NCBI GenBank assembly: GCA_024638965.1
Contig: JAHEJI010000014.1
Span: 1 to 50,743 of the forward strand
From: Planctomycetaceae bacterium
GTDB lineage: Bacteria > Planctomycetota > Planctomycetia > Pirellulales > Pirellulaceae
DNA: 50,743 nucleotides
Direction: 5' to 3'
Part shown: positions 36,882 to 45,506 of the stretch, piece by piece
Position numbering within the stretch: the first letter of the stretch is position 1
How the letters are laid out: the number at the start of each line of letters is the position of its first letter
Made by a program: the position numbers and the translations under genes
Notes under the pieces: generated by a model
What the model was told of the DNA's origin: nothing
What the model saw: the letters and a program-made list of their open reading frames with translations, nothing else
Database searches by the model: none

Positions 36882-39290
36882 ATGTCCCAAGAACAAAAAA
36901 CACAAACAACCGATGCTGAATCCAACGAAACGCAAACGGCCAACGTGTCAAGCGTTCCGACGGCCGAGTTACGCAGACGGCTGCGAGCGAGAGTTGCCTG
37001 GTGGTTCAAGCTTTTCGCGCAGCCCGTGCTGGCAATCATTGCAATTATCGCAGTCGTGTTTGCGTTTGGAGTTGCCCAACAATACGGCTGGTTTACTTCG
37101 CCCGTACAGACCGCAGCTGAAACCGAAAATGCTGTGGAAGAAGTTCAATACATTTGCCCGATGGTTTGCGTTCCGCCGACAACCGAACCTGGAAAATGTC
37201 CGGTCTGCGGAATGGAACTGAAGGCGAAGAAAGCTTCAGGTGATTCGAAAGATAAGTACGGGCTCAGGCTTGATCAAGCTTCAATTCGGGTTGCCAATAT
37301 TCGAACCGTGAAAGCCGAAGCAAAACCATTAATCAGGAAGTTACGCACGTTAGGACAGATTAGTTACGATGAAGGCTCTTTGGCTACGATTTCGGCCTAC
37401 GTCGATGGGCGAATCGAAAAACTATTCGCAGACTACACTGGCGTTAGAATCGACGATGGTGACGAACTGGCACTCTTGTACTCTCCAGATTTGTATACCA
37501 GTCAGGTGGCCCTGCTCGAATCCTTGAAACTCTTGAACAGCAGTCGATCGACCAGCCGGCGTATCGACGATTCAAACCGGCAACTTTATGAAAGCTCCAG
37601 GCAGCGATTGATCGAGTTGGGTTTGACAGAAAACCAAATCCAACAACTTGAAACAGAAGGCACGGCCGATAGTCGCATTCGAATTGTCTCGCCGATTGCC
37701 GGTACGGTAATAGAGAAGATGGCCGACAAGGGTCAGAACATCAAGACTGGACAAGCTATCTATCGAGTTGCTGATTTGTCAAGCGTTTGGTTGATGTTGG
37801 AGTTGCTGCCCCAAGACGCGGCAAAGATATGTTTTGGCCAAAAAGTCACGACCAGGATTCAATCACACCCGGGACAAGAGTTTATCGGCCGCGTTGCATT
37901 TATTGACCCTACCGTTGACCCGAAAACACAAACGGTTCGGGTCCGGGTCGTTATTCCGAACGAGAAAGGACTAATTCGAGTCGGCGATTTTGCGACGGCT
38001 TCAATCGATATCAGCGCAAGTTCGCCAAGTGATCAGAAAGCCGCTGTTTATGACCCTGACCTGGCAGGCAAATGGATCAGCCCTCGACATCCGCACGTCA
38101 TTAGCGATGGGCCTGGCCAATGCACCGAGTGCGGAATGGATCTCGTACCAACGTCAGAATTTGGTTTCGTCTCCGCACCAATCACCGAGCAAAACTATGT
38201 CGTCGTTCCACGGAATTCAGTTCTGATGGCAGGTAGAGACAGTGTAGTTTATGTCGAAACGGAGCCCGGGAGATTTGAATTTCGAGTCGTGGAGGTTGGT
38301 CAAATCGTTGGCGACAGTGTTTCGATCATCAGCGGAGTTGAGCCAGGGGAATTCGTTGCCTCATCGGCGACTTTCCTGGTTGACTCGCAGTTCAATATGT
38401 CCGGCAAACCGTCGCTGATTGACCCCGCCAGAGCTTTGCCGTCGATGGAACCGGAGATTGACACGGTCAATTCAGCAGAGCTGATGGCGGTCCTTTCCGA
38501 TTTGACCAAAGACGAACAGGCCGAAGTACTGAAACAAAAAATTTGTCCCGTGACTGAAACGGCTTTGGGCTCCATGGGCACGCCACTTCCGGTTGACATC
38601 AACGGAAGAAGAATCTGGATTTGTTGTAAAGGATGTGAAGCAGGTCTCTTGCATAATCCTGACAAGTACATCGCCACCCTTGAAAAAGCCGCGACGGACG
38701 ACGCGGAAGAAGCCATTAAAATCAACGAAGCCATGGCTGGGCTATCAAACGAAGACCGCGAATTGGCTGAAGCTCAAAAGTTTTGTCCCGTCGCCAACTA
38801 CGCGCTTGGCTCGATGGGAACGCCGCTTAAAGTCGATGTTGATGGCCAACCAGTTTTTATTTGCTGCAACGGGTGCCGCGACAGCCTGTTGAAAGATCCA
38901 CGGAAGTATTTGGATATCCTGGCCAACGGACCTCAAGCAACAGACACTGAATCCAACGAACTTCCTCAGATCCAACCGCTCGATGATGACCTTCCTGTAA
39001 TGGTGCTCCCGCAGATGACTGCGCATGAAAGTGCGATTGGAGGACAAAATGACGATAAAGAAGAAGAAATCGCCGCAGCAATTGCCTCGCTTTCAATTGT
39101 AGATCAAGAGTTGGTGCGCAGGCAAAAACTCTGTCCTGTGGCCGATTTTCCGCTGGGAGGTATGGGGACGCCGATCAAAGTCGATGTCAACGGCCAGCCA
39201 GTTTTTATCTGCTGCGAAGGTTGCCGCGGTGCTCTGCTCAAGGAGCCGGCAAAGTATTTGGCCAAGTTGCCCAAGGAACCGGTCAAATGA
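36882..39290 (+). CDS. cusB: CusB-like RND adaptor with three C-terminal Cys modules
   Basis: This 802-residue periplasmic adaptor is unusually long; CusB is about 407. A membrane anchor lies at residues 40-64. A heavy-metal-binding domain (YICPMVCVPP, then CPVCGMELK) is at about 88-117. The HlyD-type barrel-sandwich (GTVIEKMADKGQNIKTGQAI) follows, with a second, degenerate HMBD (CTECGMDLVP) near 397-428. From residue 549 on there are three copies of a C-x25-CCxxC module with LGSMGTP, starting near 553, 633 and 749. Each copy ends with an L-x-(D/P)-KY-like tail. It should bind Cu or Ag ions. ATG at 36882 follows GGGTGG; the stop overlaps the pump start. Confidence 0.93.
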   Translation: MSQEQKTQTTDAESNETQTANVSSVPTAELRRRLRARVAWWFKLFAQPVLAIIAIIAVVFAFGVAQQYGWFTSPVQTAAETENAVEEVQYICPMVCVPPTTEPGKCPVCGMELKAKKASGDSKDKYGLRLDQASIRVANIRTVKAEAKPLIRKLRTLGQISYDEGSLATISAYVDGRIEKLFADYTGVRIDDGDELALLYSPDLYTSQVALLESLKLLNSSRSTSRRIDDSNRQLYESSRQRLIELGLTENQIQQLETEGTADSRIRIVSPIAGTVIEKMADKGQNIKTGQAIYRVADLSSVWLMLELLPQDAAKICFGQKVTTRIQSHPGQEFIGRVAFIDPTVDPKTQTVRVRVVIPNEKGLIRVGDFATASIDISASSPSDQKAAVYDPDLAGKWISPRHPHVISDGPGQCTECGMDLVPTSEFGFVSAPITEQNYVVVPRNSVLMAGRDSVVYVETEPGRFEFRVVEVGQIVGDSVSIISGVEPGEFVASSATFLVDSQFNMSGKPSLIDPARALPSMEPEIDTVNSAELMAVLSDLTKDEQAEVLKQKICPVTETALGSMGTPLPVDINGRRIWICCKGCEAGLLHNPDKYIATLEKAATDDAEEAIKINEAMAGLSNEDRELAEAQKFCPVANYALGSMGTPLKVDVDGQPVFICCNGCRDSLLKDPRKYLDILANGPQATDTESNELPQIQPLDDDLPVMVLPQMTAHESAIGGQNDDKEEEIAAAIASLSIVDQELVRRQKLCPVADFPLGGMGTPIKVDVNGQPVFICCEGCRGALLKEPAKYLAKLPKEPVK

Positions 39291-42200
39291 TCCAAAAGAT
39301 TGTTGAATTCTGTGTTCGCGAGCGTTTGGTGGTGCTGCTTGGTGTTGCGGCAATCATCGGATACGGCTGGCATTCATTCAAGGAAGTTCCCCTGGATGCA
39401 ATTCCTAACGTCAGCGAAAATCAGGTCATCGTTCTGACCGAGTGGCCTGGCCGTAGCCCGAAAGATATCGAAGACCAGATTACGTATCCACTTTCCGTGG
39501 CACTGCAATCGGTAGCAGGAGCTGAAAGCGTTCGAGGCAAAAGCATGTTTGGCTTTAGTTTCGTTCAAGTCACGTTCGCCGATAGCGTGGATTTCTATTG
39601 GGCTCGTTCGCGAGTATCGGAACAGCTTTCAACGGCAACCAAGCAGCTTCCAGAAAACGTAAACCCGATGTTGGCCCCCGATGCCACTGCTTTGGGACAA
39701 ATCTTTTATTACGTTTTGGATCCACCAGAAGGGATGAATCTGGCAGATGTTCGGAGCAAGCAGGACTATGTCGTCAAATACGCTTTGCAATCAGTCGAAG
39801 GAGTAGCCGAAGTTGCCTCAATTGGCGGTTACGTTCGGCAATATCAAATCGACGTTGACCCCGATCGCTTGCGTTATCACAACTTGACCTTGGAAAAGGT
39901 CCTGATGTCGGTGCGTGACTCAAACATTGATGTCGGCGCAAAAACGGTTGAAACCGGTGGTATGGAATTCCTGGTGCGTGGCATTGGCTTCATCGGCGCT
40001 GGCAAAACGCTTGAGGAGACGCTCGAACAAATCGAGCAAACCGTGATCGTCACGCGAGATTCGATTCCCGTTCAAATCCGCGATGTGGCAACTGTGCAGG
40101 TTGGCCCTGCGTTCAGGCGCGGTGCGTTGGACTGGAACGGCAGCGAAGCTGTTGGCGGCGTCGTTGTCATGCGTTACGGCGAAAATCCTCGCGCGGTCAT
40201 TAAAAGGGTCAAAGCCAAAATTGCTTCGCTTGAAAATGAATTGAGCGGTATCAAGATTCGCGGGATTTATGACCGAACTGAACTCGTTGATGAAACGGTT
40301 GCAACTCTCTCCACCGCTTTGTGGCAGCAGATCCTGATTACCGTCGTTGTGGTCGTTCTGTTTTTGTTGCACATCCGCTCGAGTATTGCGATTGCAGTCA
40401 CGTTGCCGCTGGCTGTGCTGATGGCTTTTATTGCGATGAATGTGTTTGGTGTCGACGCAAACATCATGTCGCTGGCCGGCATTGCCATTGCCATCGGCAC
40501 GATGGTCGATATGGCAATCATCATTTCCGAAAACATCTATCGACATCTTGCCAGTTGGGAATCAAACGGACGTCCGGAAGGATCGGAGGGGCGAGTCTCT
40601 ACGATTTGTAAAGCCGCTGGTGAAGTCGCGCCGGCAGTTGTCACAGCCGTCAGTACGACCGTGATTAGTTTTCTGCCTGTCTTCTTTTTGACGGGGCGTG
40701 ATTACCGACTGTTTTCGCCTCTGGCTTGGACAAAAACCTATGCGTTGGTGGCCAGCCTGATCGTGGCAATCATGGTTGTGCCTGTCCTTTCTAGGATTTT
40801 TCTGACTTCGGGCAAGCGGCAACGTTGGACAGGACTGTTGGTTGGCGGTGTATTTGCGGTCAATCTGGGTTTCCTGGCGGCGTTTGTTTGGCGGGAGCAA
40901 ATCGAACAACTCGTTTCGATTTCCCCGTATATTGTCGCAGGCATTATCGGTTTGACTGGAGGATTGGCCGCTTACTGGATGATGCAAGAACGGGTTCGGC
41001 CTGTTGATGTTAATCCGGTTTCCAGGGTGGTCAACTTTCTCTACGAGCCGACGCTTCGACTATTCCTTCGGTACAAAAAAACGTTTCTTGCAGTACCAGC
41101 ATTTGTTGTCTTTCTGGGAGCCGGAGCGTGGCTGGGACTGCCAACGATTCTGTACCCGTTTGAGCAGTCAGCCAAATGGGTGGGCGCAGACTTCAACAAA
41201 TCAGATGACTATGTTGACTTGAAACACCAGCTCACGGGACTTTCAACCGACGATTGGATCGCACTCGACGAAGGCAGTTGGTTTTACATGCCCAGTCTCT
41301 ATCCAGCCGCCAGCTTCACGCAAGCCATGGAAGTTTTGCAAACCCAGGACACGATGATCAAGGAGATTCCCGAAGTCAGCGAAGTATTGGGAAAAATTGG
41401 CCGTGTCGAATCGGCATTGGATCCGGCACCAGCGGCCATGATCGAAACGTATGTCATGCTCAAACCAAAATCGGAATGGCGAGAGGGCATGACGGAAAAG
41501 ATGATTTGGGAAGAGATCAACGACGTCGCCACGCTGCCTGGAATTACGATGGCAGACGAGCTTCAGCCGATCGAAGGGCGTGTGGTGATGCTTCAAAGCG
41601 GCATCAAGGCTTCGATGGCCATTCGAATTTATGGTGATACTCTCGAAGGTCTTTCCGTTGCAGCAAAGGCAGTCGCAGAAAAACTGAAAGATCACCCGAT
41701 GGTCAACCCCGGAACGGTCAGCCCGGACATTGTTCTTGGCAAACCGTATTACGAATTCGAAGTTGATCGCCTGGAATCTGCCCGCTACGGAATGACGGTC
41801 AAACAAGTTAACCAAGTGATTGAAGCGGCGCTCGGCGGAATGAACGCGACAACGACAGTTGAAGGGCGCGAACGTTACCCGGTTCAGGTTCGGTACCGGC
41901 GAGACTTGCGAGAAAACATAGATTCACTTCATGCGATCCCGGTCGTGACCAACACAGGTGATATTGTAACCCTGGAAAATCTCGCCTCGATCAAAACGAC
42001 TTGGGGTCCGCCCGTGATCAACAGTGAAGACGCACGCTTGGTTGCACACGTCGCGTTTGCTCCAACCCAGGGGATGGGTGCGTTGGAAGTTGTAGACGGA
42101 GTAATGGGATCGCTTAGATCAGCGCGCCAAATCGCCGAGCACGGTGGCGAAGGCGGACTAGTGTTTCCCAAAGATGGAAGTTTCGAACTTGAAGCAGTGG

Positions 42201-42790
42201 GGTCGTTCCAAAATCAAATTGAAGCCAACAACCGATTGATGTTGATCATCCCCGTCGTTTTGCTACTCAACATTTTCATCATCTATCTGCAATTCAGGAC
42301 GTTGCCAATCACGCTCACAATTTTTGCTGGCATTCCTGTCGCTTTTGGCGGTGGCATGATCGCTCTGGCAATTGCCGGCGTGCAACTCAACACTGCTGTA
42401 TGGGTCGGTTTTATTGCCCTATTTGGCATCGCGATCGACGACGGCGTTGTGATTGCGACTTATTTGGATCAATCGCTGAAGGATCGACGACTCGGCAACA
42501 TCAAAGATATCAGGGACGCAACCGTTAAGGCTGGCTTAATGCGTATTCGGCCTTGTTTGATGACCACATTTACCACGGTGATTGCTCTTTTGCCGGTGTT
42601 ATACGCGACGGGGCGAGGAGCCGATGTGGCGCGAGCGATGGCGATTCCAGTTTTTGGTGGCATGCTCGTCGAACTTGTAACTCTATTCGTCGTACCCGTT
42701 GTTTATTGCGGATATATGGAATTCAAAATGAATGCAGGATTCCCAGACAAGCGATTCGAACGAATTCACTTGCTTGACGAGGCAGCATGA
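39287..42790 (+). CDS. cusA: CusA/CzcA-family heavy-metal RND pump
   Basis: This 1167-residue inner-membrane transporter is of the HAE/HME RND type. The N-terminus reads IVEFCVRERLVVLLGVA. The porter blocks SVAGAESVRGKSMFGFSFVQ and PDRLRYHNLTLEKVLMSV are present, as is TM4 with AIGTMVDMAIIISEN. The string VVMLQSGIKASM matches the CusA MLATGIK block with its methionine, so monovalent Cu/Ag is more likely than Zn/Co/Cd. TM10 reads GIAIDDGVVI where E. coli CusA has an Ala-Glu-Phe-Gly motif. A longer region between TM6 and TM7 makes it longer than the usual 1047. ATG at 39287 overlaps the adaptor stop as ATGA with AAGGA upstream. The earlier ATG at 39221 lies inside the adaptor gene. Confidence 0.95.
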   Translation: MIQKIVEFCVRERLVVLLGVAAIIGYGWHSFKEVPLDAIPNVSENQVIVLTEWPGRSPKDIEDQITYPLSVALQSVAGAESVRGKSMFGFSFVQVTFADSVDFYWARSRVSEQLSTATKQLPENVNPMLAPDATALGQIFYYVLDPPEGMNLADVRSKQDYVVKYALQSVEGVAEVASIGGYVRQYQIDVDPDRLRYHNLTLEKVLMSVRDSNIDVGAKTVETGGMEFLVRGIGFIGAGKTLEETLEQIEQTVIVTRDSIPVQIRDVATVQVGPAFRRGALDWNGSEAVGGVVVMRYGENPRAVIKRVKAKIASLENELSGIKIRGIYDRTELVDETVATLSTALWQQILITVVVVVLFLLHIRSSIAIAVTLPLAVLMAFIAMNVFGVDANIMSLAGIAIAIGTMVDMAIIISENIYRHLASWESNGRPEGSEGRVSTICKAAGEVAPAVVTAVSTTVISFLPVFFLTGRDYRLFSPLAWTKTYALVASLIVAIMVVPVLSRIFLTSGKRQRWTGLLVGGVFAVNLGFLAAFVWREQIEQLVSISPYIVAGIIGLTGGLAAYWMMQERVRPVDVNPVSRVVNFLYEPTLRLFLRYKKTFLAVPAFVVFLGAGAWLGLPTILYPFEQSAKWVGADFNKSDDYVDLKHQLTGLSTDDWIALDEGSWFYMPSLYPAASFTQAMEVLQTQDTMIKEIPEVSEVLGKIGRVESALDPAPAAMIETYVMLKPKSEWREGMTEKMIWEEINDVATLPGITMADELQPIEGRVVMLQSGIKASMAIRIYGDTLEGLSVAAKAVAEKLKDHPMVNPGTVSPDIVLGKPYYEFEVDRLESARYGMTVKQVNQVIEAALGGMNATTTVEGRERYPVQVRYRRDLRENIDSLHAIPVVTNTGDIVTLENLASIKTTWGPPVINSEDARLVAHVAFAPTQGMGALEVVDGVMGSLRSARQIAEHGGEGGLVFPKDGSFELEAVGSFQNQIEANNRLMLIIPVVLLLNIFIIYLQFRTLPITLTIFAGIPVAFGGGMIALAIAGVQLNTAVWVGFIALFGIAIDDGVVIATYLDQSLKDRRLGNIKDIRDATVKAGLMRIRPCLMTTFTTVIALLPVLYATGRGADVARAMAIPVFGGMLVELVTLFVVPVVYCGYMEFKMNAGFPDKRFERIHLLDEAA

Positions 42791-42914
42791 CCAGATATTT
42801 CACCTCGGGCCGTGAAAAAAACGAAAGGAAAACAAATGACAGGAACCTTCTCCTAACCTAATTCAACCAACTCTCTGAATACGTTTTAGACCAAACTCAA
42901 ACACGGGAAACCAA

Positions 42915-43787
42915 ATGAAAACGCTAATTGCTTCATTCGTCGTCGTTGCATTGATTTCAAATACTACAATTGCACAACAACATCAAGCTGGCCAGCCTCA
43001 ACATCAGGCTATGCAAATTCAAAAAAGCAACTTGACCAGTGCCGATCACTTGCAGATTGCAGTTCAAAAAATTTGTCCTGTAATGGGCTGCGAACTTGGT
43101 TCGATGGGTGAACCAATCAAAGTCCAGATGGGCGATCAATATGCTTACCTATGTTGCAAAGGATGTCTTGGCAAGCAACCCAAAGCCGAGCATTGGAAAA
43201 CGATTCAAGCGAACATTGCCAAGGCACAGGGAACTTGTCCCATCATGGGAAAACCAGTTTCAGCCGACATGAAATCAACGGTTGTAAACGGACAGCAGAT
43301 TTTCGTATGTTGCCCTCCCTGTATCGAAAAAATCCAGGCTGATCCCCAGACTGCTTTGACCAAGGTTAACGCTAGTTACGTTTCCTTTGTAGAGGCAGGA
43401 GCTCAAGCAAAAAGCGATCAATTGCACGTCGCCGCCCAAGGAATTTGTCCGGTCTCTGGGCGAAAGCTGGGCTCGATGGGCGCGCCGATCAAGGTCAAAG
43501 TTGGCGAAAAAGAACACGCTTTTCTTTGTTGCAAAGGCTGTCAAAGCAAACAACTTAGCGCCGAGCATTGGGCAACCGTGCAAGCCAACTTGGCAAAAGC
43601 CCAAGGCATTTGTCCGGTCATGGGCAAGCCCGTATCTGCCGACATGAAATCAACGGTGGTCAACGGTCGCAAGATTTTTGTTTGTTGTCCTCCCTGTATT
43701 GAAAAGATCAACGCAGATCCGTCCGGCTTCGTAGCAAAACTTGATGCTCAAATCGCAACGAATCACGCCGTTGGCCACGATGATTGA
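42915..43787 (+). CDS. Secreted four-module Cys protein of the Cu/Ag efflux cluster
   Basis: This 290-residue protein has a signal peptide (residues 1-20) and four C-x(n)-CCxxC modules: near 54-84, 108-136, 178-209 and 233-261. Modules 1 and 3 are of the LGSMGxP type, 2 and 4 of the GKPVSADMKSTVVNG type with VCCPPCIEK. Modules 1-2 and 3-4 are related by a 125-residue shift, so a 375-bp internal tandem duplication made the gene. The LGSMGxP module is the same kind as those in the adaptor. The ribosome site GGGAAACC precedes ATG 42915. It is probably a periplasmic metal store or chaperone that feeds the pump. Confidence 0.85.
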   Translation: MKTLIASFVVVALISNTTIAQQHQAGQPQHQAMQIQKSNLTSADHLQIAVQKICPVMGCELGSMGEPIKVQMGDQYAYLCCKGCLGKQPKAEHWKTIQANIAKAQGTCPIMGKPVSADMKSTVVNGQQIFVCCPPCIEKIQADPQTALTKVNASYVSFVEAGAQAKSDQLHVAAQGICPVSGRKLGSMGAPIKVKVGEKEHAFLCCKGCQSKQLSAEHWATVQANLAKAQGICPVMGKPVSADMKSTVVNGRKIFVCCPPCIEKINADPSGFVAKLDAQIATNHAVGHDD

Positions 43788-43987
43788 GTTGCGAACACGA
43801 CAGTAACGCAGCAAGCAAGCTGGTGTCGCGACGAAAAGCCGAATTGTACGAGCCATTTTCCGGCAAATATTCGGTGGCGGCGATCCTCCGTCCAAATTTA
43901 ACTTTTCCGGTACGACCGTGTGGAAAATGCAGGACCAATTTTTTGATTGCCAGCGGCGTTAACGACGGCGTCGCATCGCTTGACTGA

Positions 43988-44179
43988 AATCAGAATAGCA
44001 CCGACGATATAGGTCGCGTCGCCATTCGCCTGAATGCGGGGGCTTGGTCTGCCGACCCTTTTGTGATGCCGGCATTTCGAGAGAATGGAACAACTGTTCC
44101 GGAACCAGGCGCCCTCGCTCTGTTAGGCATTGCCACAATTGGCCTTGTGATTTCAAATCGACGCCGGCGAAGAGGTTAA
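43988..44179 (+). pseudogene. Remnant of a PEP-CTERM protein
   Basis: The frame reads NGTTVPEPGALALLGIATIG followed by LVISNRRRRRG and a stop: a complete PEP-CTERM sorting signal with VPEP, hydrophobic helix and Arg cluster. Upstream the same frame runs into a TGA at 43985-43987. Beyond it lies SGVNDGVASLD, which may be more of the same gene. No start codon or ribosome site is found. The reading frame was probably lost by a nonsense mutation and 5' decay. Confidence 0.65.
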
Positions 44180-44252
44180 CCAGTGTTGCTTAGGTTGTCA
44201 ACGATGGCAAAGCGGCGGCGATTGGTCCGGAAAATTTGGCGGCAACGAATTC

Positions 44253-44474
44253 ATGGTGGACGAGAACACAATTACCATCGACCGAATTGAGCTGGGAACC
44301 GGGTGGGTGTGCTTTCAGGGTGGCGAATCTCCACCTGCACCGGATCAACTGCCTTGGTTCCTAAACGATGCGATCACGACTTGGATCAATCGTCATCCTG
44401 AGTTCAAAATCAGAACGATGCTTCCGATCGTTGTGGGAGGGAACACGGTCGCCGTCAACATTTGGTTCGACTGA
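44253..44474 (+). CDS. Small hypothetical protein, possibly a gene remnant
   Basis: This 73-residue frame begins at ATG 44253 and reads MVDENTITIDRIELGTGWVC, ending in GGNTVAVNIWFD. No ribosome site is visible, and the frame is open upstream to about 44151 without another ATG. The final 33 bases recur at 45507-45537 with a few changes, so this 3' end is part of a duplicated block. It may be an expressed protein or a relic. No family is recognised. Confidence 0.4.
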   Translation: MVDENTITIDRIELGTGWVCFQGGESPPAPDQLPWFLNDAITTWINRHPEFKIRTMLPIVVGGNTVAVNIWFD

Positions 44475-44489
44475 CGGGTTTGACAATAG

Positions 44490-44521
44490 AAAAAGCCCCG
44501 TGTTCAATGAGGCACGAGGCT
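44490..44521 (-). terminator. Rho-independent terminator of the PEP-CTERM gene
   Basis: On the minus strand AGCCTCGTG and CACGGGGCT pair with one G-T pair around a 10-base loop, followed by five Ts. It lies 26 bp downstream of the stop of the minus-strand gene at 44547. Related sequences are at about 45577 and 45877-45908. Confidence 0.8.
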
Positions 44522-44546
44522 GTTGGAAATCGAGTTAGCTGGTCTG

Positions 44547-45128
44547 TTATCTTCGTCGCCGAATCCAAGCGCCAATCAAACAGGCGCCAAGTAATGCGGT
44601 TGTTGATGGTTCAGGAATCGTCGTCAGCTCAATGTCGTCAACGTGCGTCGGACCAGGACCCGCTGGTCCCAAATCGAATACCAAGGTATCAACCATTACG
44701 CCGGCAAGATTCGTTGGTGTGAAAAAAATGTAACTATCGGGCGGATTCGGATCGTAAGTGTCCGAGCCAACCAATGATCCATTTAGAAATCCACTGATGA
44801 TTAACGGTTCTGCTCCCCCAAAAGCACTTCCAGCATAGAAACTTTCGAGCCTAAACGGAGTCGCGGAAACGTTCGTCAGTGTGAAGCTTGCGGGACCCGC
44901 AGTATCGTGATGAATTGAGTTCGGTCCGCTAAATGGCCCCAGATAATCGCTATTAACTGCGACAGGACCGCTGATGCTTCCGATCAAGAATCCATCTTCC
45001 ACGCCGCCAGGAAAAGCGAACGTGGGTGCAAAACCGTCAAAATCAATTATGACATTATCCGCATGTACCGGACTCATCGCCGCGGAAGCTACGACAATAC
45101 AAGCTACTACTAGTGAAATAGGTTTCAT
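44547..45128 (-). CDS. PEP-CTERM sorting-domain secreted protein
   Basis: This 193-residue exported protein has a signal peptide (MKPISLVVACIVVASAAMSP) and a PEP-CTERM tail (TTIPEPSTTALLGACLIGAW, then RRRR). The core is beta-rich, with FDGFAPTFAFPGG and a VDTLVFDLGPAGPGPTHVDD strand pair. It fits the family of low-complexity beta sandwiches sorted by exosortase to the outer surface. ATG at 45128 follows AAGAGG; a longer frame to 45191 lacks support. No exosortase is in the window. A relic of a related gene lies on the other strand at 43988. Confidence 0.88.
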   Translation of the reverse strand: MKPISLVVACIVVASAAMSPVHADNVIIDFDGFAPTFAFPGGVEDGFLIGSISGPVAVNSDYLGPFSGPNSIHHDTAGPASFTLTNVSATPFRLESFYAGSAFGGAEPLIISGFLNGSLVGSDTYDPNPPDSYIFFTPTNLAGVMVDTLVFDLGPAGPGPTHVDDIELTTIPEPSTTALLGACLIGAWIRRRR

Positions 45129-45191
45129 GGTACCTCTTCGGAGTTGAAACGAGAAATTGGCAATAAAGATCTCTAGCTGCTGCAAAATCAC

Positions 45192-45506
45192 TTGTCAACA
45201 AAATTCTGGCAAATCGGACTTGATAACGGAGATACGAAAATTCATGGCGCGATTATGATTCACCTCGCAAGTTTCGACTGAACACTACTTACACAGGCGT
45301 GGCTTGCAGGACTGCAATAATCGTTTTCTTGTGCTTTGGACCCCCGGATTCTTGAACAAGCCGCGGAAGTCGATTGCCTTAGCCCCGAATGTTTGACGGA
45401 ACTTATAGCTCAAGGTATTACTGATGTAGTACCAGTCGTTTTCCAGAATTGGAATCTCATCACACTGCAAGAATGACAGCTCAACCGTGTCAACCTGCAA
45501 AAACTG
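45192..45506. other. Promoter-side spacer, no supported gene
   Basis: This 315-bp stretch upstream of the PEP-CTERM gene contains the segment 45190-45285, repeated in altered form at 45703-45855. A minus-strand frame (71 codons, TTG start at 45500) has no family feature and is not accepted as a gene. Confidence 0.45.

Noticed and set aside
39221-39286. Upstream ATG for the pump gene inside the adaptor gene
   Set aside because: ATG at 39287 has an AAGGA site and forms a coupled ATGA overlap. The longer start would add 22 residues that are unlike the family.
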